From Citromicrobium sp. (GTDB lineage Bacteria; Pseudomonadota; Alphaproteobacteria; Sphingomonadales; Sphingomonadaceae): DNA of 30,808 nt. This document shows positions 1-8,140 of this stretch, in pieces. The notes under the pieces are model-generated. The model had not been told where the DNA came from. It saw only the letters and a program-made list of their open reading frames with translations, and did no database searches. Made by a program: the position numbers and the translations under genes. The stretch lies in NCBI GenBank assembly GCA_003248395.1, contig QFNA01000047.1, positions 1-30,808 of the forward strand. The letters are read 5' to 3'. Within the stretch, counting starts at the first letter, position 1, and every line of letters starts with the position of its first letter.

Positions 1-1
1 A

Positions 2-2494
2 CAGCTGAAGCGGCTCGGCCTGATGGCGGATTTCGACAATCCGTACCTGACCATGCAGTTCGAAAGCGAGGCGACCATCGTTGCCGAGCTGATGAAGTTC
101 GCCGAGGCCGGAAACCTCTATCGCGGATCGAAGCCGGTGATGTGGTCGCCGGTCGAAGAAACCGCGCTGGCCGAGGCCGAGGTCGAATACGAGGACATCA
201 CCTCGACCCAGATCGACGTAGCGTTCGAGATCGTGGAATCGCCGATTGAGGAACTGTTCGGCGCGCATGCGGTGATCTGGACCACCACGCCGTGGACGAT
301 CCCGGTGAACCAGGCTTTGGCCTATGGGCCGGATGTTGAGTACCAACTCATCTCGGTCGATGGCACGAACTGGTTGGTAGCCGAGCAACTTGTTGGCGAC
401 TTTCTTCAGCGGCTCGCTGCGGCCAATCCCCAGCAGGTCTCACGCAATTGGGAAGGGCACAAGCTCGCTGCCACTGAAAACAAAAAGCTCGTCAGAGGCT
501 CCGACCTCGCCGGAACGGTCGCCCGCCACCCGATGCACCATCTCGGCGGGTTTTATGCCAAGCCGCGTCCGCTACTCGCGGGCGATTTCGTTACGACCGA
601 CAGCGGTACGGGCCTCGTCCATATGTCGCCCGACCATGGTGAGGACGACTTCCTGCTCTGCCGCGAACACGGTATCGAGCCGGTCTTCGCGGTCATGGGC
701 GATGGACGTTATCGCGACGACTGGGCATGGCTGGGTGGCGACGACGAGCGCCGCCGCGCGGTGATCAACAAGCAGTTCAACGCGCCCGACGGGCCGATCT
801 GTTCGGACCTGCGCGAGGCGGGCGCGCTGCTTTCGGCGAGCGACGACTATCAGCATTCCTACCCGCATTCGTGGCGGTCCAAGGCCAAGGTCATCTATCG
901 CTGCACGCCGCAGTGGTTCGTGCCGATGGACAAGGACCTTTCCCCCTCCGACGGCTTCGCCGCCACCTCCCCCAGAGGGGGAGACTCGACGGCCACAGAA
1001 ACTCCCCCCCTGGGGGAGGTGGCAGACGCGCCAGCGTCTGACGGAGGGGGCAACACCTTGCGCGAAACCGCCATGCGCGAGATCGAGCGAGTGAAGTTCT
1101 ATCCCGAGAAGGGCCGCCGCCGCATCGGTTCGATGGTCGAGGGGCGCCCCGACTGGGTGCTTTCGCGCCAGCGCGCATGGGGCGTGCCGATCACGCTGTT
1201 CGTGCGCAAGGACGGCAGCTATCTGCAGGACGCAGCTGTCAACGCCCGCGTGGTCGAAACCGTGCGCGAACAGGGCGTCGATGCCTGGGACGAAAGCCGC
1301 AAGGCCGAATTCCTCGGGACGGATAACGATCCGGACGAATTCGAGATGGTCACCGACATTCTCGACGTCTGGTTCGATAGCGGCTGCACCCATGCCTTCA
1401 CGCTGGAAAGCGGCCGCTGGCCCGACCAGCGCTGGCCTGCCGACCTTTATCTGGAAGGCAGCGACCAGCATCGCGGCTGGTTCCAGTCCTCGCTGCTCGA
1501 AAGCTCCGCCACCCGCGGGCGCGCACCCTATGACGCGGTGCTGACCCACGGGTTCACCATGGCGAGCGACGGCAAGAAGATGTCGAAGAGCCTCGGCAAT
1601 ACGATCGACCCGCTCAAGGTCATGGAGCAGTATGGCGCCGACATCATCCGCCTGTGGGCGCTGAGCGTCGATTTTACCGAAGACCATCGCATCGGCGATG
1701 AAATCCTGAAAGGCGTGGGCGACCAGTACCGGCGCTTGCGCAACACCTTCCGCTATCTCCTCGGCGCGCTCGACGGCTTCGTCGGCGACATGGGCGATAC
1801 GGGCGAAATTCCCGAATTGGAGGTCTATGTCCTCGCGCTGCTGGCCGATCTGGACGGGAAGCTGAAGGCCGCGCTCAAAGCCTACGACTTCAACACCTAT
1901 ACGCGCCTGCTGGTCGATTTCTGCAACGAGGACCTATCGGCCTTCTACTTCGATATTCGCAAGGACGTGCTTTATTGCGACGGACCGGACAGCGTGACGC
2001 GCAACGCCTATCGCACCGTGCTCGACCTGCTGTTCCACGCGCTGGTCCGCTATGCCGCGCCGGTGCTGGTGTTCACCGCGGAAGAGGCCTGGACCACGCG
2101 CTATCCGGAAGGCGGCAGCGTCCATCTGCTCGATTGGCCCGCGGTCCCCGGCGTCACCGCCGATGGCGCGCGCTGGGAGAAATTGCGCGATTTGCGCGAG
2201 CGGGTGAACGAGGCGATCGAGCCGCTGCGCCGCGACAAGACCATCCGTTCCAGCCTCGAGGCGGATGTGGTGGTGCCCGCCAGCGCCGTGCCCGAAGGCT
2301 TCACCGACGACGACCTCGCCGAATTGTTCATCACCGCGTCAGTGACGCGCAGCGATAGCGACGCGGTGTCCGTTACCCGTACAGACGAGAACAAATGCGG
2401 CCGTTGCTGGCGCCTGCTGCCCTCGGTTGCCGAGGATGGCGCGCTGTGCGACCGGTGCGCGGACGTGATCGCGACGCTGGACGGTGCGGCATGA
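2..2494 (+). CDS. ileS: isoleucyl-tRNA synthetase, 5' end missing
   Basis: Class I aminoacyl-tRNA synthetase that charges tRNA-Ile in the cytoplasm. The reading frame is open to the left edge, and codons before the first ATG (23) fit the family, so about the first 120-130 residues lie outside the window. Visible parts are the CP1 editing domain (VIWTTTPWTIPVNQAL; GTGLVHMSPDHGEDDF), the KMSKS loop at 1577-1591, the anticodon-binding region, and a C-terminal zinc knuckle with CGRCW and LCDRC (2396-2459). Between the catalytic-core segments QWFVPMDKDL and LRETAMREIERVKF there is a 37-residue insertion rich in Pro, Gly and Ser that is encoded by a palindromic repeat (see 941-1051). The stop overlaps the lspA start by ATGA, so translation is coupled. 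Identity is certain; the functional effect of the insertion is unknown. Confidence 0.97.
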   Translation, partial: QLKRLGLMADFDNPYLTMQFESEATIVAELMKFAEAGNLYRGSKPVMWSPVEETALAEAEVEYEDITSTQIDVAFEIVESPIEELFGAHAVIWTTTPWTIPVNQALAYGPDVEYQLISVDGTNWLVAEQLVGDFLQRLAAANPQQVSRNWEGHKLAATENKKLVRGSDLAGTVARHPMHHLGGFYAKPRPLLAGDFVTTDSGTGLVHMSPDHGEDDFLLCREHGIEPVFAVMGDGRYRDDWAWLGGDDERRRAVINKQFNAPDGPICSDLREAGALLSASDDYQHSYPHSWRSKAKVIYRCTPQWFVPMDKDLSPSDGFAATSPRGGDSTATETPPLGEVADAPASDGGGNTLRETAMREIERVKFYPEKGRRRIGSMVEGRPDWVLSRQRAWGVPITLFVRKDGSYLQDAAVNARVVETVREQGVDAWDESRKAEFLGTDNDPDEFEMVTDILDVWFDSGCTHAFTLESGRWPDQRWPADLYLEGSDQHRGWFQSSLLESSATRGRAPYDAVLTHGFTMASDGKKMSKSLGNTIDPLKVMEQYGADIIRLWALSVDFTEDHRIGDEILKGVGDQYRRLRNTFRYLLGALDGFVGDMGDTGEIPELEVYVLALLADLDGKLKAALKAYDFNTYTRLLVDFCNEDLSAFYFDIRKDVLYCDGPDSVTRNAYRTVLDLLFHALVRYAAPVLVFTAEEAWTTRYPEGGSVHLLDWPAVPGVTADGARWEKLRDLRERVNEAIEPLRRDKTIRSSLEADVVVPASAVPEGFTDDDLAELFITASVTRSDSDAVSVTRTDENKCGRCWRLLPSVAEDGALCDRCADVIATLDGAA
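941..1051. repeat. in-frame palindromic repeat element inserted inside ileS
   Basis: A 111-nt stretch (37 codons) interrupts an otherwise conserved part of ileS. Its ends are inverted repeats: CCCCCTCCG at 942-950 pairs with CGGAGGGGG at 1042-1050. An inner arm of 13 nt at 962-974 pairs perfectly with 1011-1023. Each side also carries its own small hairpin (952-955 with 959-962; 1024-1029 with 1034-1039), so the whole can fold into a branched cruciform. The length keeps the frame open. The composition resembles dispersed palindromic repeats of sphingomonad genomes; that resemblance is from memory. No second copy was found in this window. Confidence 0.85.
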
Positions 2495-3042
2495 CCCCGG
2501 TCCTGCGCAACCGGCTAATCGGCGTGGCGCTGGCCTTTGCGATCTATTTCGTCGACCAGTGGGCCAAGTCCTATGTCACCGGCCCGCTGGGGATCAACCA
2601 GATCGGCGATTACAGGGAATTGCTGCCCTTTTTCGACCTGCGCTTCACGCAGAATTTCGGCGTGTCGCTGGGCATGTTCGAAGCGCGCAGCGTCGAGACG
2701 CGCTGGTTGCTTGTCGGCGTAACCGCGCTGATCGCGCTGGTGGTGACAGCGTGGATGTTCCGCGAGCGGTTGATGGGCGATATCCTCGGCCTGGCGCTGA
2801 TCCTGGGCGGCGCGCTGGGCAATATCAAGGATCGTTACGACCTCGGCTATGTCGTTGACTATGCCGATTTTCACATCGGCGAATTTCGCCCCTTCCTCAT
2901 CTTCAACATCGCCGATGCCGCGATTACCATCGGCGTCCTGATAATCCTTGCCCGCGCCTTCTTCATGCGCGACAAGGCGGACGACGAAACGGTCGACGGC
3001 ACGATCGAAGGCAGAACGGCAGACGCCGCGGAGAGCAACTGA
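2491..3042 (+). CDS. lspA: lipoprotein signal peptidase (signal peptidase II)
   Basis: Inner-membrane aspartyl protease that cleaves signal peptides of prolipoproteins after diacylglyceryl modification. The chosen ATG at 2491 overlaps the ileS stop (ATGA) and gives 183 residues, the usual family length; an in-frame upstream extension would lie wholly inside ileS. Four hydrophobic segments are visible. Family motifs are VDQWAK (21-26), GGALGNIKDR (107-115 region), VVDY with catalytic Asp123, and FNIADAAI with catalytic Asp142, matching the Asp pair of characterised LspA enzymes. The C-terminal tail is acidic and hydrophilic. Its stop overlaps the next ATG by one base. The coupling ileS-lspA is widespread in proteobacteria. 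Confidence 0.96.
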   Translation: MTPVLRNRLIGVALAFAIYFVDQWAKSYVTGPLGINQIGDYRELLPFFDLRFTQNFGVSLGMFEARSVETRWLLVGVTALIALVVTAWMFRERLMGDILGLALILGGALGNIKDRYDLGYVVDYADFHIGEFRPFLIFNIADAAITIGVLIILARAFFMRDKADDETVDGTIEGRTADAAESN

Positions 3043-3452
3043 TGAACCATTCCACCCGCATCGCACTGGTTTCGGCCGGCGCCGCCATGCTGGCCGCCTG
3101 TGGCGGCGGCGGCATCCTCAACCGCGAACGCCCCGACGAATTCGCCGTGCAGCGGCAGGCGCCGCTGGTGGTGCCGCCCGACTTCAACCTGACCCCGCCC
3201 GCCCCAGGCGCGCCGCGCCCGACCGAAGGCACCGCGCAGGAACAGGCGCTCGACGCGCTGTTCGGCGGACCGGCCGCGCGTAGCGGCGTGGAAACGAGCG
3301 TGCTCGACCGCGCCGGCACGGCAGATCCGGGCATCCGCTCGCAGGTCGGCGACGCGGAGACGAACACGGTGGCGAAAGGCCGCGTAACGCGCGACATCAT
3401 CGCGGCCCCCGAAGGCGACGGCGCGACCGCACAAGCCGTAATCCCCGAGTAG
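3042..3452 (+). CDS. DUF3035 lipoprotein
   Basis: 136-residue protein that starts in TGATG overlap with lspA. It has a short lipoprotein signal peptide with a lipobox ending LAAC (Cys about 21), then the DUF3035 hallmark RPDEFAVQRQAPLVVPPDF, followed by a Pro/Ala-rich, probably disordered region. The predicted product is an outer-membrane or periplasmic lipoprotein, and placement behind lspA (the enzyme that would process it) fits. The molecular role of DUF3035 proteins is not known to me. A terminator-like hairpin follows 13 nt after the stop, so this appears to be the last gene of the operon. Confidence 0.85.
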   Translation: MNHSTRIALVSAGAAMLAACGGGGILNRERPDEFAVQRQAPLVVPPDFNLTPPAPGAPRPTEGTAQEQALDALFGGPAARSGVETSVLDRAGTADPGIRSQVGDAETNTVAKGRVTRDIIAAPEGDGATAQAVIPE

Positions 3453-3464
3453 TTTTTGTTCTTC

Positions 3465-3499
3465 GCACCGACGTCCGTCGGTGCGTCCGTTATTTTTTT
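3465..3499 (+). terminator. rho-independent terminator of the ileS-lspA-DUF3035 operon
   Basis: An 8-bp perfect stem (3465-3472 with 3477-3484) with a GTCC loop is followed, after six bases, by a T-rich stretch at 3491-3499. The offset between stem and T-run is slightly longer than ideal. The position just behind the last gene supports the call. Confidence 0.65.
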
Positions 3500-3736
3500 G
3501 CGCCCTCAAACGCCGGGCGCGACGCGTCCGCGTCGCTTGGCTTCGCCGCATACGCGGCGGCGCGCAGTCGCGCTTTGGCTGCCGCGACCAGGAACAAATC
3601 ACCTAATCTAGCGGTGGTTCGGGCTGCGACCAGCAGCCCGCAAGGGCGACCGCCCGCCCGCAGGGGCCCGGAGCGAAGCGGAGGAACAGCCCCGAGGACG
3701 CTCGCACGGAGGTGCGAGCGAAAAACGAAAACTTCA
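3500..3736. repeat. GC-rich intergenic region with nested inverted repeats
   Basis: No convincing gene is present between the DUF3035 gene and the convergent CNNM gene. The stretch holds several short perfect palindromes: GCGACGCG 3519-3526 with 3529-3536, and GCTCGCAC 3700-3707 with 3712-3719. Between them lies a run of motifs such as CCCGCAAGGG and GGAGCGAAGCGGAGG. The last hairpin lies about 17 nt past the CNNM stop but has its T-rich side on the wrong side for a terminator of that gene. The look is that of a dispersed intergenic repeat, which I cannot verify here. Confidence 0.45.
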
Positions 3737-5062
3737 CTAAACCTCTTCGGCGTCCGCCTTGGCCTTCGGGGCGAGCTGGGTCACCAGCAGCTTGTCGATC
3801 CGGCGTTCGTCGAGATCGACCACCTCGAAGCGCCAGCCCTGTTCTTCGAAATGCTCGCCCTCTGCAGGCAGCTTGCGCAGCACGGCGAGGACAAAGCCGG
3901 CGACGGTCGCGAATTCGCGTTCCTCTCCGTAGTCGAGGCCCAGCCGGTCGGCCAGCGCGTCGGCCGAGAGCGAGCCGGCGACGAGCAGCGAGCCGTCCTC
4001 GCGCTCGACGATGCCAGGCGTGTCGTCCGGATCCTGGTCGCTGGCGAAATCGCCCACCAGCGCAGTCAGCAGATCGACCGGCGTGACTATGCCGTCGAGA
4101 TGGCCGTATTCGTCATGCACCATCGCCATGGCGATATCGGCCTGCTGCAGCACGCGGAGCGCATCGACCGCGTCGAGCTGGTCGGGGACGACCTCCGCCT
4201 TCTTCATCAGGCGGTCGAGCCGCACCTTCTCGCCCGCCACCTGCGCCGAGAGAATTTCGCGCACGCGGACGAGCCCGAGCACCTTGTCGCCCGAGCCATC
4301 GACCACGGGGAGCACCGAATGCGGGCTTTCGTCGAGCGTGGCGCGGATGGTTTCGTCGTCGGCCGAGATGTCGATCCAGTCGACATCGGTTCGCGGTGTC
4401 ATCACCTCGCGCACGGGCCGTTCGGCAAGGCGGACGACGCCGGCGAGCATCTGATGCTGTTCGTGCTCGATCACGCCGGTGCGCGTGGCCTCCGCGAACA
4501 GCATGTGGAGTTCTTCGGCTGTGACCGAGCCTTGCCCGGCAGGCCGCACGCCGAGCAGGCGGATAAGGAGGCCCGACGAGGTATCGAGCAGCCACACCAG
4601 CGGCGCGGCAATGCGCGAAAGCCAGCGGATCGGCAATGCCATCGCAATCGCGATCGGCGCGGCGGCGCGCAGCGCGATCTGCTTGGGCACCAGCTCCCCG
4701 ACGACGAGGCTGAGATAGGTGGTCAGGGCAATGACGAGCGCGAAGCTGAGCTGGTCGGCCCAGTCGGCAGGCACGCCCATCGCCACCAGCCGTTCGCCCA
4801 CCGGCCCGCCGAGGCTGGCGCCCGAATAGGCACCGGCGACGATGCTGACGAGCGAAATGCCGATCTGTACGGTCGAGAGGAACTTGCCCGGATCGGCGGA
4901 CAGCGCCAGCGCCGTCTGCGCGCCCGCGCTGCCCTGCTGCGCGGCGGAGCGCAGCTTGGCCGTGCGCGCGGAGACGATGGCCAGTTCGCTCATGGCGAAC
5001 ACGCCGTTGAGCACGATCAGGCCGAGAATGATGAGCAGGTCTGTCCAGGGAAAGGGTGTCAC
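3737..5062 (-). CDS. CNNM/CorC (HlyC) family membrane protein with CBS domains
   Basis: 441-residue protein starting at a GTG (5062). The N-terminal DUF21/CNNM transmembrane domain covers about residues 1-190 (first helix DLLIILGLIVLNGVFAMSE; the segment VVGELVPKQIALR is typical). It is followed by a CBS pair (VMTPRTDVDWID, then HSVLPVVDGSGDKVLGLV and MAMVHDEYGHLDGIVTPVDLL) and a C-terminal transporter-associated CorC/HlyC domain (RFEVVDLDERRIDKLLV). Family members act in Mg2+/Co2+ transport or resistance, and many are misnamed hemolysins. It is monocistronic and divergent from the OmpA-like gene. The fold is certain; the transported ion is inferred. Confidence 0.9.
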   Translation of the reverse strand: MTPFPWTDLLIILGLIVLNGVFAMSELAIVSARTAKLRSAAQQGSAGAQTALALSADPGKFLSTVQIGISLVSIVAGAYSGASLGGPVGERLVAMGVPADWADQLSFALVIALTTYLSLVVGELVPKQIALRAAAPIAIAMALPIRWLSRIAAPLVWLLDTSSGLLIRLLGVRPAGQGSVTAEELHMLFAEATRTGVIEHEQHQMLAGVVRLAERPVREVMTPRTDVDWIDISADDETIRATLDESPHSVLPVVDGSGDKVLGLVRVREILSAQVAGEKVRLDRLMKKAEVVPDQLDAVDALRVLQQADIAMAMVHDEYGHLDGIVTPVDLLTALVGDFASDQDPDDTPGIVEREDGSLLVAGSLSADALADRLGLDYGEEREFATVAGFVLAVLRKLPAEGEHFEEQGWRFEVVDLDERRIDKLLVTQLAPKAKADAEEV

Positions 5063-5105
5063 GCCAGCGTGCTAGCACAAAAGTGCATCGCTGCCAGCGA
5101 TTCCC

Positions 5106-5130
5106 GGAACACCTGCGCAGTTCGCCGGTT
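5106..5130 (+). promoter_or_regulatory. possible EcfG (general stress sigma factor) promoter
   Basis: GGAAC at 5106-5110, a 16-nt spacer, then GGTT at 5127-5130. This is one mismatch from the alphaproteobacterial EcfG consensus GGAAC-N16-CGTT. It would give a leader of roughly 95 nt for the OmpA-like lipoprotein gene. Short motifs like this can occur by chance. Confidence 0.3.
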
Positions 5131-5232
5131 CTAACACATCAGAGACGCAGGTGGGCGCGTCCGGATAAGCGTGGTCCACTCCGGTCCGGATACGGTGCCG
5201 GGCGGCCGTCTCTCAGAAAGGGGACTGAAAAC

Positions 5233-5937
5233 ATGAAGAATTCTCGCATTTTGCTCGCCGGGCTGTCATCTATCGCCCTGCTAGGCACATCCGCCTGCGT
5301 CACCGACCCGAATACGGGTGAGCGCAAGGTTTCGCGCACCGTGCTGGGCACCGGCGGCGGTGCCGTACTCGGCGGCCTCTTGGGCGGCGTGATCGGCGGC
5401 AAGACCGGACGCATCATCGGCGCAGTCGCCGGCGGCGCAGCGGGCGGTTACGCCGGCTATCGCATGGACCAGCAGATCAAGGAACTGCGCGAGCAGACTG
5501 CCGGTTCGGGCGTCGACGTGACCGAAGTCGACAATGGCGATGCCATTCTGGTCAACCTGCCCGACGGCGTGACATTCGCCACCGGCAGCGCGACGATCAA
5601 CCAGAACTTCCGCTATACGCTCGACAGCGTCGCAGCGAATATGACGCAATATCCCAACAGCCTGATCGACGTGTATGGATACACCGACACGACGGGTTCG
5701 AACGCGCTGAACCAGCGCCTGTCCGAACAGCGCGCGCAGGCCGTGGCGAATTACCTGATCGGGCGCGGCGTCAATTCGTCGCGCATCCGCTGGCAGGGCT
5801 ATGGCGAGCAGCCGCAGCACCTGCGAGTACAGACTGCCGACGGTGTGAACGAGCCGCTCAACCGCCGGGTCGAAATCAAGATCATTCCGTTCGACCAGGA
5901 CGACGTGAACCAGGCCCAGCAGCAGCAGGGTTACTGA
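5233..5937 (+). CDS. OmpA-family lipoprotein with glycine-zipper domain
   Basis: 234-residue envelope protein. I chose the ATG at 5233 because it gives a clean lipoprotein signal peptide (MKNSRILLAGLSSIALLGTS, then AC) with an AAGGGG ribosome site about 10 nt upstream. The -3 residue of the lipobox is Thr rather than Leu. A glycine-zipper segment (about 40-80, GTGGGAVLGGLLGGVIGG) suggests membrane insertion. The C-terminal half (about 110-225) is an OmpA/Pal peptidoglycan-binding domain (VDVYGYTDTTGS-like core, LSEQRAQAVANYLIGRGV, NRRVEIKI). The likely role is tethering the outer membrane to peptidoglycan, possibly under stress. It is monocistronic and ends in a strong terminator. Confidence 0.92.
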   Translation: MKNSRILLAGLSSIALLGTSACVTDPNTGERKVSRTVLGTGGGAVLGGLLGGVIGGKTGRIIGAVAGGAAGGYAGYRMDQQIKELREQTAGSGVDVTEVDNGDAILVNLPDGVTFATGSATINQNFRYTLDSVAANMTQYPNSLIDVYGYTDTTGSNALNQRLSEQRAQAVANYLIGRGVNSSRIRWQGYGEQPQHLRVQTADGVNEPLNRRVEIKIIPFDQDDVNQAQQQQGY

Positions 5938-5987
5938 TCACGCACGCGTTACAGCCAGCCCTTTGGGTCGCAATGGGTTGCGTTGGG

Positions 5988-6017
5988 GGGACCGGTCTTC
6001 GGATCGGTCCCTTTTTT
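5988..6017 (+). terminator. strong rho-independent terminator with UUCG tetraloop
   Basis: A 10-bp stem (5988-5997 with 6002-6011, one G-U pair) is closed by C(UUCG)G and followed by six T (6012-6017). It lies 50 nt behind the OmpA-like gene and just before the end of the convergent phosphatase gene. Confidence 0.92.
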
Positions 6018-6027
6018 CGTTCCGGCG

Positions 6028-6813
6028 CTATTTTTCCGAAGCGATCCCAGCGGCACGATCACCCAACCGCGCCACGGCGGCGGCATGGATGCCGGGCGCG
6101 CTGGCGATGACCCCGAAGGCACGCGGATCGCGTTTGTTGTAATTAAGTTTCTTGCCGAATGCGTCGCTGACCGCAGCACCCGCCTCGCGCGCGATGAGCG
6201 CAGCGGCGGCAATATCCCATTCGTAGCCCCAGCGCAGCGTGGCGACGAGATCGGCCTCGTCCGCCGCGACCATCGCAATACGCAGCGCAATCGAATTGGG
6301 TTGGTCGACGGTAACGAGATCGCGATCGACCTTGGGCAGATGGTGTGCAGGCACGCGCGCCCCGGATAGGTCGAGGCGGCTGGAAGCGACCAGCGACTGA
6401 CCATTGCGCAAGGCGCCCTTGCCCGCCACGGCCTGCCAGGTTTCGCCACGCGCGGGTGCACACAAGGTGCCGATGAGCGGACGGCCATTGCTGATGAGCG
6501 CGACGGATACTGCCCATCCCGTGCGGCCGCGGATGAAATCGCGCGTACCGTCGATCGGATCGACCAGCCAGATGAGGTCGCGCGCCACACGTTGCGGATC
6601 GTCGGCAGTTTCCTCGGACAACCATCCGGCGGACGGCAGCAGGGCGCCAAGTTCGCGTTTCAAAAAGGCATCGACCGCCAGATCGGCCTCGCTCACCGGA
6701 CTGCCGGGGGTTTTCTCCCACGAATGCACGGCATTGCCGGCGCCGGGCCACAGGCCGAGCGCGATCTCGCCCGCTTGCGCGACAATCGATTCGAGGCGGT
6801 TGCTGTCAATCAC
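6028..6813 (-). CDS. inositol monophosphatase-family phosphatase (CysQ-like)
   Basis: Li+-sensitive, Mg2+-dependent phosphatase fold. Metal-binding motifs are intact: the SEETADD acidic motif, WLVDPIDGTRDFIRG, and the C-terminal YEWDIAAAALIAREAGA. Closest functional groups are 3'(2'),5'-bisphosphate nucleotidase (CysQ, sulfur assimilation by-product removal) and inositol or histidinol phosphatases; the sequence alone does not decide. The start is uncertain: the frame is open up to 6948, overlapping the sucC start, but the family-like part begins near residue VIDSNRLESIVAQAG, so I used the GTG at 6813 (261 residues). It is divergent from sucC and convergent with the OmpA-like gene. Confidence 0.88.
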   Translation of the reverse strand: MIDSNRLESIVAQAGEIALGLWPGAGNAVHSWEKTPGSPVSEADLAVDAFLKRELGALLPSAGWLSEETADDPQRVARDLIWLVDPIDGTRDFIRGRTGWAVSVALISNGRPLIGTLCAPARGETWQAVAGKGALRNGQSLVASSRLDLSGARVPAHHLPKVDRDLVTVDQPNSIALRIAMVAADEADLVATLRWGYEWDIAAAALIAREAGAAVSDAFGKKLNYNKRDPRAFGVIASAPGIHAAAVARLGDRAAGIASEK

Positions 6814-6940
6814 GCGATGGAGAGCGGCCCTGCACCCGAAGTGCGCACTTTTCAAGCGCCGCCAGACATGCTTATGCGGCGCGCGAGTCCCCTGTTTTCC
6901 AGATTGCGCCCGCGCAGGCCAAGCGAAGGATCCACACCCG

Positions 6941-8140
6941 ATGAACATTCACGAATACCAGGCCAAGGAATTGCTCGCGAAATACGGCATCGCCGTGCCC
7001 GCGGGCCACGCAGCAACCACCGTCGAAGAGGCGGTCGCCGGCGCGAAACAGCTTCCCGGGCCGCTCTATGTCGTGAAATCGCAGATCCACGCGGGTGGCC
7101 GCGGCAAGGGCAAGTTCAAGGAACTCGGCTCCGATGCGAAGGGCGGCGTTCGCCTGGCCAAGTCGATCGAAGACGTCGAGGCCGATGCCAGGGACATGCT
7201 AGGCAATACGCTGGTGACCATCCAGACCGGTGACGAAGGCAAGCAGGTCAACCGCCTCTATGTCACCGATGGCGTCGACATCGCCCACGAATACTACCTT
7301 TCGATGCTGGTCGACCGTGCGAGCGGCCAGGTCGCCATGATCGCCTCCACCGAAGGGGGCATGGACATCGAGGACGTCGCGCACGAGACGCCGGAAAAGA
7401 TCACCACCATCACCATCGACCCGGCGCAGGGCTTCATGCCACACCACGGCCGCGCCGTCGCCTTCGCACTCAAGCTGACGGGCGAGACCAACAAGCAATG
7501 CCAGAAGCTGGCCAAGCAGCTCTACACCGCGTTCATGGACCTCGACATGGAAATGCTCGAGATCAACCCGCTGGTCGAGACCGACAAGGGCGACCTGATG
7601 GTGCTCGACACCAAGATGAGCTTCGACGGCAACGCGCTCTATCGTCACAAGGACGTGGAAGCGATGCGCGACGAGAGCGAGGAAGACCCCGCTGAAGTCG
7701 AAGCAAGCGAATACGACCTCGCCTACATCAAGCTGGACGGTAACATCGGCTGCATGGTCAACGGCGCGGGTCTCGCGATGGCGACGATGGACATCATCAA
7801 GCTCAACGGCGCCTTCCCGGCAAACTTCCTCGACGTGGGCGGCGGCGCGACGACCGAGAAGGTCACCGCGGCGTTCAAGATCATCCTCAAGGATCCGGCG
7901 GTCGAGGGCATCCTGGTCAACATTTTCGGCGGGATCATGAAGTGCGACGTCATCGCCAACGGCATCGTGCAGGCGGCAAAGGACGTGAACCTTTCGGTCC
8001 CGCTGGTAGTCCGCCTCGAAGGCACGAATGTCGCGGAAGGCAAGGCCATCCTGAACAATTCGGGCCTGCCGATCGTCAGCGCCGACGATCTGGGCGATGC
8101 CGCCAAGAAGATCGTGGCCGAGGTGAAAAAGGCGGCCTGA
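6941..8140 (+). CDS. sucC: succinyl-CoA synthetase (ADP-forming) beta subunit
   Basis: ATP-grasp subunit of succinyl-CoA ligase, which makes ATP from succinyl-CoA in the TCA cycle as a heteromer with SucD. The length of 399 residues is standard. The ATG at 6941 has an AGCGAAGGA ribosome site and gives the usual N-terminus MNIHEYQAKELLAKYG. The ATP-binding HAGGRGKGKFKEL, the metal/nucleotide site EINPLVETDKG, and the C-terminal GGGATTEKVTAAF and NIFGGIMKCD are all present. The partner sucD is not adjacent; instead the stop overlaps a small monooxygenase-fold gene (TGATG). SucD must be encoded elsewhere in the genome. Confidence 0.97.
   Translation: MNIHEYQAKELLAKYGIAVPAGHAATTVEEAVAGAKQLPGPLYVVKSQIHAGGRGKGKFKELGSDAKGGVRLAKSIEDVEADARDMLGNTLVTIQTGDEGKQVNRLYVTDGVDIAHEYYLSMLVDRASGQVAMIASTEGGMDIEDVAHETPEKITTITIDPAQGFMPHHGRAVAFALKLTGETNKQCQKLAKQLYTAFMDLDMEMLEINPLVETDKGDLMVLDTKMSFDGNALYRHKDVEAMRDESEEDPAEVEASEYDLAYIKLDGNIGCMVNGAGLAMATMDIIKLNGAFPANFLDVGGGATTEKVTAAFKIILKDPAVEGILVNIFGGIMKCDVIANGIVQAAKDVNLSVPLVVRLEGTNVAEGKAILNNSGLPIVSADDLGDAAKKIVAEVKKAA

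Noticed and set aside
572..1687. Long open frame on the minus strand opposite ileS
   Set aside because: It mirrors the codon structure of ileS, has no family-like motif, and the opposite frame is certainly ileS.
3700..3719. Hairpin as terminator of the CNNM gene
   Set aside because: The stem is perfect, but on the minus strand the T-rich run precedes it instead of following it.
3575..5134. 519-codon open frame on the plus strand opposite the CNNM gene
   Set aside because: It is rich in His, Arg and Asp as expected for the antisense of a high-GC gene. The minus-strand product is a clear CNNM/CBS protein.
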